From Aureobasidium sp. EXF-3400 (lineage: Eukaryota; Ascomycota; Dothideomycetes; Dothideales; Saccotheciaceae), in NCBI GenBank assembly GCA_024195585.1, contig SWBL01000109.1, forward strand, positions 80,367 to 144,366: a stretch of DNA of 64,000 nt, written 5' to 3'. How positions within the stretch are numbered: the stretch's first letter is position 1; each line of letters opens with the position of its first letter. Made by a program: the position numbers and the translations under genes. The notes below the pieces were generated by a model that saw nothing but the letters and a program-made list of their open reading frames with translations, ran no database searches and was not told where the DNA came from. This document shows positions 10,476 through 20,107 of this stretch, piece after piece.

Positions 10476-12855
10476 ACTGATTGGTATGCTATGATTCCTG
10501 GAGGTGGTCCAGTCGAGTCCAGTTAGGTGCAACGGTAGCGACGTAGGAGGATCCGTCGCAGCGACGGTGAGATCGTGGCGGTAGCCAAGCAAAGACAACA
10601 GATCAAGCTAAGACAGCGATACAATCCCGAAGAACAGGGTGGCCTAAGAGAGTATCGGGCAGTAATTGGCCTTCCAGATCTAGTGCGAACCCAAGCAGTC
10701 GGAGCCCAAGGAAATGGATAATGGTTCAAAGTTTGTGGTTATAGAAGCCTTCAGCAACGACAGTAAGCAAGGTATTCTGCACGGTACCAAGAGACAAACG
10801 TCCGGGTGGGATGGGCAAGTGTGACCAAGGTAAGATTGGAATCAAGAAAGGCTGCCAAGGGACCAGACATATCAATTCGCGAAACAGGCGGCCATTGCTG
10901 TAGTATAATGAACAGAAGAAGAAAGGGAAAAAAGAACTGGCCACGAACACCACAGAAAGATTGTTTCGCTAAACAGGGGACAATCAGTAGTGCAGCACGC
11001 AAAGTAGGTCACTCGTTTGGATTGGGTTCCCCGAATCAAAAAAAAGCGGAGCAAGGCGGTTGGACGACGGCGCGAAATCACCAGGCCAGGCTGTTGAATA
11101 AAAGCGGTCTAGTCTGTGCTCGCTTGCTCTTCTCGCAGCACGCCGGCCTTTTCTCTTCTGCTGGTTCGTCCTTTGCTCGCGTAGAAGGTATGATCGGTAG
11201 ATAAGAGAATAGCGTGTACCGCCGCGTGGAGCCTCTTCCTTATACAGATGGGACAGGGGTGATGATGTGCTCGGTTTGAAGCAAACGAAACCAGAAGCAC
11301 GACAGACGGATATTGTGGCTGATTGGTAGCGGGAAGGCCAAAGAAAGTTACGAGGATGCGTTGCCTGATCGCCTGCTTGCGTGAAGCGTAAGTCAGAAGA
11401 TTCCCATGCACCAGGGACTCTTTCCGTGTGCCAGAGAGTTGGGTAACGTAGTTGTGGATGAAGAAAGTTGGGGATGGAGAAGGAGCGAGTCAGACTAGGT
11501 CCCGAGAATCATCATGGGCTGCCCTTGTCTAGGACTGCTTCCTTCTTTCTTACTCCTTTCTCACCACACAACTTACCCCATTCTTGCCGCATCCGACGCA
11601 GCAAGGCCAAGCTTTGGCTATGCGTTGGCTGAAGGAATTTTGGTATCACCTTTGCTGCAGCAAATCAGCACGATGGACGAGCACCAACGCTGGCTGGTAA
11701 CCGTCCACTCGCCTCGGCAGGAAGCGGCTAATCCTTCCCCCAGAACCCTGCCTATCCACACACACCCCACGAAACGGACGGCGCCGCACCCTTGTCCGAG
11801 TTTCCCAAGCGGTGGGAGAACCGGCGATGCAAGAAGAGCCAAAAAGTCCACTCTGATCAGCAAAAAGTCCACATCGCCATCCATGGTGCCATGTGAGGAT
11901 CAGGGCTTTTCCGTTCTCGCTCCGAGCACTTTTTGGCTTTTCTCGCTTGCTTGCCGACCAAGGCTTGCTTGCCCTGCACGACCGTTTCGTATCCACTCCC
12001 GCAACTCGTGGATCGAGCGTCTAAAAGTGGTACATGGGTTTTGTTGGTTAGAGGTCCTCTAAAAAGGATGGTGATAATATAGAAACATGTGCTATATGTT
12101 ATGGCGATCGCAATGAAAATAGTAGTTAGACAGCCTCAGCCTCAATAGACATCCTGCACCGTAAGCAGAAAAATCCTCTCAGCGAACGAAATTATGCACG
12201 CCTCTGCTTCTTGTGCAACTCCTGATTGTTCCATGTCAAACAACCAAACAGACTCTCCGCCTGTTCCCGGCAGATAGAGACTTAGGCTTTTGCCAACTTA
12301 CCTCGGAAGCTGTTCTCTTCCGATTATCATCCTTGACACGGGACTGCAAGCACCCGTCTCCGTGTACCGTATAGCAAGCCTTGATGCTCTTTCTTAGGGG
12401 GAAGAAAACACGCCATCATTCAATAGCCTCATGCATGTGCTTATGGGGAAAAAGTCAGGGTCTCAAATCTCGTATATCGTTTGACGTTTAAGAGATCCGT
12501 ATACCGCAAGTATATGTACTGCTACACCTGACGTATTGGCCTCGAGGCGAGACAAAACGAAAAGGCAGGCGCGTTTCTGTGCAATGGCGAAAAGGAGAAT
12601 ATGCAGATAGCAACTAGAACTATCGAAACACCTACACCGCTATGATTGATGCATGTAAGAGCTATGCGGAAACAGTATTGGGAAAAGAAAAGAAACGCCT
12701 AAGCCGATAGGATATGCTCAACACCATCGCGAGTCAAAGATGCCATGCGCCTGCTCGAAGAACCCCCACAGCAAAGAGGGAAAAAAAAAACGCCATGTTC
12801 GATCAGGTACGATCGAGACCAAGTCCGGAAGGAATGAGGAGAAAAGATGCAAAGC
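10476..12855. promoter_or_regulatory. Long gene-free interval with clustered AAAAAGTCCAC elements
   Basis: About 2.4 kb between two minus-strand genes. Several open frames exist (for example 11514-12062 plus strand) but they lack domains and plausible composition. AAAAAGTCCAC occurs at 11841-11851 and 11862-11872, 21 bases apart, and an inverted related copy, ACTTTTTGGC, lies at 11928-11937. This may be an extended promoter or leader of the cysteine-cluster gene. Confidence 0.4.
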
Positions 12856-14996
12856 TCAAACATAAGATTGGTCGAAGCCACCCATCATGTCGGCGCCACC
12901 GAGACCCTCCAAGTCCATAAACTCTTCGAAACCGGTTGCTGGGTTGTCTGGTATCTGCTGAGCCGAAGAAGTGGCTGAAGCAGATATCGATGCATTGTTA
13001 CTCGCAGGTGCCACACTCGCATGATTCTGATGTCCGTTAGAAATCTGGTAGCCGGGTGCGACAACACCTCCGCTGGTAACGCGTGATTGTTGCTGCTGCT
13101 GTGCCGGAGCAGGTGGCTGCGTCGCAACAGGTCGATTGGAGCTATCTTGAATGATAGTGCGAGCTGGCACGGCTTTTCCCCATGCTTGTTCACGTGTCGC
13201 GGCCCGTACGTCTGGGAGCAGTCGTCTGTGGTCGTTGGGATCCTTGTTGCAATCGCCGTGGCCGTTCATCAGAACCAAGACTTCGGGGATGACGCCTTCT
13301 CTGACACGTTCTTCATACTCATCTGCTTGGCGTGGTAGGAGAATCGGGAGGAACAAGGTAGACTCATACCATCTGCCCTTGACTTCCTTCAAGTCCACGA
13401 CTTTGTTGCGTTCGAGGAGCTTCCACTGGTAGGCCTTGCCCTTGGCTTGGATAGTAGCAATGTTGCGGCGACGTATATCTTCTATCAGACGTAGTGGGAC
13501 GTTGGTCGTATCGGAACCAGAGACGATGCCATTAGGCGCGCGGCTCATGGTGATGGGTTCCATTGGTGCTGGCAACATGACGTAGACATCTCCGATGAAA
13601 GAGACTGAAGAGTAAGCTTGCTGTGAAGACTTTTGAGAACGTTCGACAATCGCTCTGACGACGAGGACGCGAGGTGCCTCTTGTCCGGCAGGAGCAGCCA
13701 AGCGAACAGGCTCGTTGACCCAAATCTTCTCAGCTCCCAGGTAGATTGCATCCCAGCGAATTTCTGTATACGATTGAGTTTCGGAGCGCGATGAAGGACA
13801 GAAGGGAGTATATGTGGCGTCGATAGCCTTTGCAGCCATGATACTAGCATCGATCTCGGTAGTGCCCGGGCCATACTTTCCTTGAGCTAGGGCGTTGAAG
13901 TCGAAACTGCTATAGTGCAGAGGATGCGACACTTGATTCAAAGCCTGATGTGTGTAGGGAGGAACCGACCATGCCAGCCACGGACGAAGGTCGCGGTCTC
14001 TTGTGATGGTGACTGATTGGGTAGGGTGGTCGGGGAAAGAGAGAGGCTGCACCCTGTAGTTGGAGTTGTTGCCGACCTTGGTTCTCTCGACGATAACGCC
14101 CAGACCCCATGCGCCTTGACGATCAAACCAGACCATCTCACCTTGTCGAAACAGGAAGATGCCATACTGGCGATCAATGTCATAGTCTTCAGGTTTCGGT
14201 GGGGTCCGCGAAGTTGCCTGTGTAGCAGCAACGGAACGGGGAGAAGCAGCGACCGGCTGGGAAGCGAGTGGGGTCGATGTAGCATTGACACGAGCGGCAA
14301 CGGTTGCAGGAGTCGAAGACTGAGTAGCAGCAGCAGCAGCGGGAGCATTGAAAGGTTTGGACTGGTTGGAGGGACGACGAGCGAGAACGGGGGTTGTGTT
14401 TGTGTCCTTCTCTTTCATCGGAGCATCGAGCTCTTCAGGACAGCAGATCTTGCAGCCGCAATTATCTGAGTCGCCTTCGGGATCGGTGGCCAACCAGAGA
14501 AGGTGCGGATAAAAGTCACCAGGACTTCTGAAGCGCTTCTTGCGACCGAGAGGATGACCGTACAGGTAGGCATCTTGACGCTCGTTGCCACCTCCGGCAT
14601 GTGTCTTTGTCTTGGGCTCACCCTCTTTCGGGTTCCTTGCTGTCTTGACGTGCTCGAAAAGGCGGTAGTTCTCGGGGAAGTGGGCGAGGATGTAACCTTT
14701 TTCTGCCAAAGTCGTCAGCGCTGGCGAAGGCATGTGTCGCATGGCGCAAACACACCCATGTCAAGGTTCAGGTCGCGAGCAAGCATAGCAGCAAGCTTCC
14801 TTCTCCAGTCCATGTGCTTGGACTCGTCGATGGCGACTTCACGATAGTAATCCTTGACTCCATCGCTCTTGGGTTTGTCGTCCAGCTGCTTAGGCGTGGG
14901 CTTGTTGGCCTCTTTTACGATCCTGGCACCGGTTTTGGTGGCTGTCTCCAGCATGCCATCCGATCGACGGATGTAGACGGGATGGAAGCGGCCCAT
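12856..14996 (-). CDS. clr2: Clr2-like transcription-silencing (heterochromatin) protein
   Basis: Two exons, 14756-14996 and 12856-14702, encode 695 residues. The join (LNLDM then EKGYILAHFPENY) removes a 53-base intron with a CTGAC branch site. In the N-terminal part are KSDGVKDYYREVAIDE, WRRKLAAMLARDL, LYGHPLGRKKRFRSPGDFYP and the cysteine motif DNCGCKICCP. An Ala/Pro/Ser/Thr-rich linker follows, then a larger C-terminal domain with YGIFLFRQGEMVWF and WDAIYLGAEKIWVNEPVRL. The end is Gln/Ser/Ala-rich. This arrangement matches the Clr2 N-terminal and Clr2 domains of the fission-yeast SHREC silencing complex (with Clr1, Clr3 and Mit1). The family call is from memory of those domains; a silencing role in this species is inference. 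It is divergent from the small gene at 15281. Confidence 0.78.
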
Positions 14997-15280
14997 GTTG
15001 GGCTTTGCTGTGCTGCTAAGATGTGGTAGGCGTCAATTCGAGGATGCGACAGTCTCGAGCACGGTCTTGGGGTGGATCTACCCGCGATTAGATCATGGAG
15101 AGTCTTGGCTGACGTGGAAGCTCAAGGCGGGGCCAACTCCGGTTTGTCTCGCTTGTCTTCTTGTTTCGACTGCCTTCACTTTCTCTTCACACTTCCAAAG
15201 CCTCTTGACATCCTGTGAAGCTCTATACACGCCACCTCCATCTAAAACCCAAGCCACTACACAAATCAAACACCACAACC

Positions 15281-15631
15281 ATGTCCAGCCACTCAAGCTC
15301 CTTCACCTCTACCTCGTACTCCTACAGCTCGTCGACCAGCTCCTCCAACGGCCAAACCACTGGCGTATCCCATTCTACCCGATCCCACACAAACCCCGAC
15401 GGCACAACCGTACGCACCACTCAGCAAAATATGGGCGGTCCTACCATCGAGGAAACCAGATACTATGACAGTCAAGGTCGCGAGCAGCTGGGTCTGGCCT
15501 CGAGCGCCAACAACAACCAGCGTCGCTTGCAAGACTTTGAAGTCGAGGACGTGACTGATGAGTCCGAGGCTGACAAGAAGTACCGAGAGGCTATGAAGGA
15601 CGAGTACGCTAAGCGCGAGGGCGGTGCTTGA
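15281..15631 (+). CDS. Small conserved Ser-rich fungal protein
   Basis: Single exon of 116 residues from the ATG at 15281 (context CAACCATGTCC). The first third is almost only Ser, Thr and Tyr. Then come THTNPDGTTVRTTQQ-like and EETRYYDSQGRE segments, and an acidic or charged end (DVTDESEADKKYREAMKDEY then AKREGGA). The pattern resembles a small uncharacterised protein common in Pezizomycotina. There is no signal peptide or membrane segment. The 5' flank is shared with the divergent Clr2-like gene, about 285 bases away. Function unknown. Confidence 0.7.
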   Translation: MSSHSSSFTSTSYSYSSSTSSSNGQTTGVSHSTRSHTNPDGTTVRTTQQNMGGPTIEETRYYDSQGREQLGLASSANNNQRRLQDFEVEDVTDESEADKKYREAMKDEYAKREGGA

Positions 15632-15853
15632 GCACACTTCGTACTGCCACCGCTTGTCATACCAAGCTGCCTCACGACCCTGAAATGACCATCAAGACCT
15701 ACATGAATTCCAACATCGACGACGATCGAGTGCATCGGACATGCTATTATGCAGATACTCTTTCGAATGAACTCTCATCTCTGAACATGACTGACCCACT
15801 TCTGAAAATGATTGAAGATCATGCTATATGTGACTTAATATCTGTAAACTTCC

Positions 15854-17248
15854 TTAAGCAGCAGCAAACAAGGTCTCAAACTGCTCTTCAGCATCCTTCC
15901 AACAATCATGTCCGTAAATCATCTTTTGCACATCAGCATCCGCCCATCTGTCAGGCACCTTAGCTCCCTCCCTGCCTTCTCTGATAGCTTTGAAAGCTGC
16001 ATCTCTGGCCTTCTTGGCCGCTCCATCACCAAGATGCATCTCTCTACCATTAGCGGCCGCCAAAGCCACAAGACCCTCCGCTCTTGACTTCCTCAACTCC
16101 TGATACACTTTGAGTGCCTTGTTGATGCTTTCAGCACTCGTGTCTGGCAACTTGCTCAACACAACTCCCAGCACAGCTCCATCTTCTATGGCTTGCGCAG
16201 CTCCTTGAGCCAAGTGAGGAAGTGTGGGATGACAGGCATCACCCACAAGCGCCATGTTTCCATGCACCCAAGTAGGCAGTGGCGCATGCACTCTTAACTT
16301 CCACTCGCAGACCTCGCCTTCAGGGACCATATTCAGCATCTTCTGGATCTTAGGGCAAAAATCCGCATACACTTCCAACATCTCCTTCTTACTTCCTTTA
16401 GTAGTGTAAGTAGCCGAAGGAGCAGCAGCGAAATTGACATCAGGCTGTGCGGTACTGAGGTTATAGATTGTGTTGTTGGAAACTGGGTAAGCGATGATAT
16501 GGCGTCTCTCTCCAATCCATCTTGTTGCTCTTTCTGCATCAATGAGTTCGAGGAGTTCAGGGTCGTGTTCCATTTCTTCGCGCTTGAGCATGATGCGGTA
16601 AGCTGCTTGGCCTGAATCCACGACTTTGGCGTCGATGTTGAGGAGGGCCAGCATTTGATCGCGGATGTTGGATTTTACACCGTCGGCGGCGAGGAGGACA
16701 TCACATTCAACGTCGAAGGCCTCGCCCTCTCTGGGTTGTACTTCGAACTTGACCTTGGGGCTCCATTGGTGGACTTTCTGCACCGAGTGTGAGAAATGGA
16801 AGTTTATGCTTGCAGCCTCCTCTTTACAGCCTTTGTACATTTCTCCTGCTAGACTGGAGCGATGGCCCACCATGTGAGGGTATCCGTAAGTCTCCCTCAC
16901 ATACCCGAGCTTGACATTAGCCAACTCAGCATCAGTGGAGCCTTGTCTGATGCTGGTATCCTTAAGATCCACAGCTTCTTTCTGAATGGGTGCCCACACG
17001 TTCAAACGGTCGAGAATGCGTGCCATGTTGGGAGCCAGTTGGATGCCTGCACCCACAAACCCGAGATTGGAAGCGTATTCGTAGACGGAGATTTTGGTGA
17101 AGCCTTGACGGGCGAGGGAGAGGGCGCATGCCAGACCGCCCATGCCTGTTGTGACTTGTTAGCCTCTAAAGAGTTTGATGGGTTGGAGGGGAGGTTGTGT
17201 ACCTGAGCCGGCAATGCAGATGTGCATGCCCTTGACGTTGTTCGACAT
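15854..17248 (-). CDS. FAD-dependent monooxygenase (salicylate-hydroxylase-like)
   Basis: Flavoprotein aromatic hydroxylase, 445 residues from exons 17203-17248 and 15854-17145. Splicing completes the FAD dinucleotide motif: HICIAGSGMGGLACALSLAR, with G14, G16 and G19. Further hallmarks are the strand-end acidic residue in SVYEYASNLGFVGAGIQLAP, the DG motif VLLAADGVKSNIRD and the second FAD motif MALVGDACHPTLPHLAQGAA. The order and size are those of class A NAD(P)H-dependent monooxygenases (salicylate or 6-hydroxynicotinate hydroxylase type). The exact aromatic substrate cannot be read from sequence. The intron sits inside the first FAD motif. It neighbours atp25 but shows no cluster of catabolic genes. 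Confidence 0.9.
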
Positions 17249-17778
17249 GTTTAACTATTGCAGTGGACGCTCACACTATAAGATCAAGGTATACCAGCTG
17301 TCCAACAAGAAGAGAAGTGCGTGGTATGGACCAAGGGAACAATGTAGTGTAGAAGAGAGAGGAAGAAGTCAAGAAACCTCGATTGCGGCTGATCGAAATC
17401 ACTTTTGTACCTTCGAGGCATTCAACAGCCGCGCCTCATAACCGTACACACAGACACTTAGGTACGGTCTTAAGCGACGGCATGTCCGCACGGTATAAAG
17501 CTACTGACTTCCAGTTGTTTCGTCACGGCAAAGTGGGACTGGCTGAGTTGTGGTGGGGAAAGAATCGATTTCTCCACATCTCCAGGCTGGCCTTTGACCT
17601 TTCGGCTGACATGTCCGAAGTCGGGATTCGGCTTGTTGATCGGGAGTGAGGGTGGTATGAAAGAGGAAAATGTTATTTGATACATGAGTTAGGATGTGGA
17701 TATAATGCTGTGCGAGGGAGCAACAAGTCATGAGGGTCGTAAAGTCGTAGAACGAGGAAGCGAAGACACCCATCTTTC
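17249..17778. other. Short interval between monooxygenase and atp25
   Basis: About 530 bases, promoter of the monooxygenase and 3' flank of atp25. Nothing else seen. Confidence 0.4.
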
Positions 17779-19806
17779 TCAAGCCACTTCCAAAGCCTTA
17801 GCACATCGCAGCCAAAGCACTGCCCATTCACCACGATTTCCTTCATGAGCCATTTTCTCGGCTCGAGGCTCAGCAACGAGTAGACAACGCAGGATGGCAG
17901 CTGCTACCTGACCCCCAAGCCTGACGGCTGGCTGTTCACGCAACATTTCTGGTACACATTGTCGCAAAGCATTCATAGCATCTTTCCGACTGTTCGTTTC
18001 GGCAATCTGTTCGAACATGATCACGTACATGTCACTTGAGCGTGCCGACATGCGACAAGGCATAGAGCGCCACGTATCCCAGAACTCAGACCAAGCAGCA
18101 TTTTGAGCCGAAGTGCGAAGAGCATAGACAGAAAGAGCAGTTGTGAGTTGATGTAGCCTAGATGGCTGTTGATATGTTGGTATAGGTTTGTCGTTTACAG
18201 GGAGTTGAGATTCTTCAACCATAGTGGGTCTGGTAGATGTTGCCTGATACAAGATCTGGCAGACCAGGTTGCTTAATGGATCGTAGCCGTCCTCAAACAT
18301 GCGGTCCAAGACAGCAAGCGCTCTTCGCAATGTGATTCGGTCCACGTAGACTTGAGCAACTGTGTTCTTGCCTAGGCATGGCAGCATGATGGCTTCCAAC
18401 ACGGCTAGATAGCACTTTTCGTCTGGGACGAGACAAGCCATGCGCATGCTTTCCAAGTCCTGAATCAGACAAGTGGAAGAGTAGCCGCAATGACCTAAGC
18501 GAACGGCATGGCAATGAAGCGAGACATGTGCATGCCAATGCGTCGTCTCAGGGAATCTGGGCATTGCGCTGTAGAAGGCCCGGAGAAAAGGAGTAGACTC
18601 CTGATCAGTGCTGTTATTGCCAAGTGCCCGATGTGCCTCGTTTGTGCTCATAGTTTTGAGATGATCAACCATGTGGTTCATGATGACGGTACTTTGAATG
18701 GATCTGTCAGATTGGGGAATGATTTGTGAAGTTGTTGATATTTGCGCACCTTGTTGAGTTGAATGTTTGGAGGAAGAGTGGTATGCTCGAGCCTGCTGTC
18801 CACTAGGATAGTCAGCAGCATGTGGACGGTAGCGGTAAGCACCGGGCCTGTCGGTGGATTCCTCAAGCAGCATGCCGCTACGCACACGCTTCTCGGCATC
18901 ATCGACTTCTTGATCGTTGTCAGTCTTGGCCTTGATGGATCTCTTGAGGATGCCGCTCCATAAAGTCTCAAGATCAATCTGGCCCCTCTTTTCGTCCGTC
19001 ATCATCTGGACAACGATCCTGGAGCCAGAAGATTGGCTGCCAAAACCGACAATGTTGTCCATGTCTTCAGCAGGCTTCTGCAGAGCACCACCTTCAACTC
19101 TACCAACATTGACACAAACCCAGCCTGTCCTGATGCCGTCGTCAAGGTCTTGACTTGCAGTCTCTTTTGCACCAACAGCGCTCAGCAGACGAGATCTCTT
19201 GGCCTTGCGCCTCAACTTGAGTTTGAGCTCATTGCGACCAAGCAGACCATCGGCGTAAGGAGTCAGATGGTGCTCAGTACGCAGCCAGCGACACAGGCGA
19301 TCAGCAGACACATGCAGATGCTTTTCCGAACGAGCAGTTCCAATGATCATCAGAAGGTTGGCACCAAGGGCGGGAGGCGGGTCGAGTTGGCGAAGATCGA
19401 TGAGAGAAAGGTGGTCCAAACCAAGCTCGACCGAGACGTGCTCGAGAATGGGCTGTAACAGGGCAGGAGGAGATTCGGGCAGGTCGGGAAGTTTTTGACG
19501 TTCGGCGAAAGGGTGCTCTTGTTGTGGCGTAGGAGTGTCGACTTGTAGGTACCAAGGGACGGATTCGAGCTCGGTAGAAGAAGGCGTAGCATCTTCAGAT
19601 GGTTCAAGCAGCTGCGTGGCAGCATCAGAGGCCTCTAGCGCATCGTGTTCAGGCTTCTCTTGGTGCTCGTTGGCGAATTTTGTGGATAGCGAAAATGGAC
19701 GGTAGGCCAATGCAGCTGGGCGGATGATTGAAGTTGAAGATTGACAAGCAAACGATTGCAGAGTGCGGCTCGCGAAAGAGCGGCGTATGCAGCTGCTCAA
19801 AGACAT
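17779..19806 (-). CDS. atp25: ATPase synthesis protein 25, mitochondrial
   Basis: Single exon, 675 residues, ATG at 19806. In yeast Atp25 is imported into mitochondria and cleaved: the N-terminal half carries an RsfS/Iojap-like domain aiding Atp9 ring assembly, while the C-terminal half stabilises the mitochondrial mRNA for Atp9. Here the first 45 residues are rich in Arg, Ser and Ala with few acids (a presequence). SVPWYLQVDTP follows, then the RsfS-like stretch around residues 130-240 (SLIDLRQLDPPPALGANLLM, IIGTARSEKHLHVSADRLCR). The second half is a helical region as expected. Length is normal for filamentous fungi. Its start lies about 300 bases from the Lon start on the opposite strand. 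Confidence 0.87.
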   Translation of the reverse strand: MSLSSCIRRSFASRTLQSFACQSSTSIIRPAALAYRPFSLSTKFANEHQEKPEHDALEASDAATQLLEPSEDATPSSTELESVPWYLQVDTPTPQQEHPFAERQKLPDLPESPPALLQPILEHVSVELGLDHLSLIDLRQLDPPPALGANLLMIIGTARSEKHLHVSADRLCRWLRTEHHLTPYADGLLGRNELKLKLRRKAKRSRLLSAVGAKETASQDLDDGIRTGWVCVNVGRVEGGALQKPAEDMDNIVGFGSQSSGSRIVVQMMTDEKRGQIDLETLWSGILKRSIKAKTDNDQEVDDAEKRVRSGMLLEESTDRPGAYRYRPHAADYPSGQQARAYHSSSKHSTQQGAQISTTSQIIPQSDRSIQSTVIMNHMVDHLKTMSTNEAHRALGNNSTDQESTPFLRAFYSAMPRFPETTHWHAHVSLHCHAVRLGHCGYSSTCLIQDLESMRMACLVPDEKCYLAVLEAIMLPCLGKNTVAQVYVDRITLRRALAVLDRMFEDGYDPLSNLVCQILYQATSTRPTMVEESQLPVNDKPIPTYQQPSRLHQLTTALSVYALRTSAQNAAWSEFWDTWRSMPCRMSARSSDMYVIMFEQIAETNSRKDAMNALRQCVPEMLREQPAVRLGGQVAAAILRCLLVAEPRAEKMAHEGNRGEWAVLWLRCAKALEVA

Positions 19807-20107
19807 GATTGTTGTCGAAGTTCACGAGGCGAAAGGTCGAGCGACGGCGTCAGCAAACAAAAGTCTCGACTGGAGCAGTTTCAAGGTTTCACGAGTCGCC
19901 GCCAAGGAGAATTAAGTCCGCCATCGTCGGCGTTAAAGACTACCTAGGTAGACCTCGGCCCGTTCTCTCCGCATTAACGATTGCATGACATGTGCCACTA
20001 ATCGCTCTATCAATCCTAACATCTTTCGTATCTCTGCGTCCGTACGAGCAGGACGTCTCCTCTGCACTCTACTAACTTGCTGCTACACGACCATAACTTC
20101 TCCCAAT
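19807..20107. promoter_or_regulatory. Bidirectional promoter of atp25 and the Lon gene
   Basis: Only about 300 bases separate the two start codons (178 if Lon starts at 19985). No TATA element is seen. Two organelle-proteostasis genes share this interval. Confidence 0.5.

Noticed and set aside
10476..10598. 41-residue N-terminal extension of the cysteine-cluster protein
   Set aside because: It would begin with TTG; the first ATG in frame is at 10475.
11514..12062. 182-codon plus-strand frame in the long interval
   Set aside because: No recognisable domain, composition unlike neighbouring genes, and no splice or promoter support.
15854..17248. Part of a secondary-metabolite cluster
   Set aside because: The monooxygenase neighbours are Atp25 and a small conserved protein; no backbone enzyme is present anywhere in the window.
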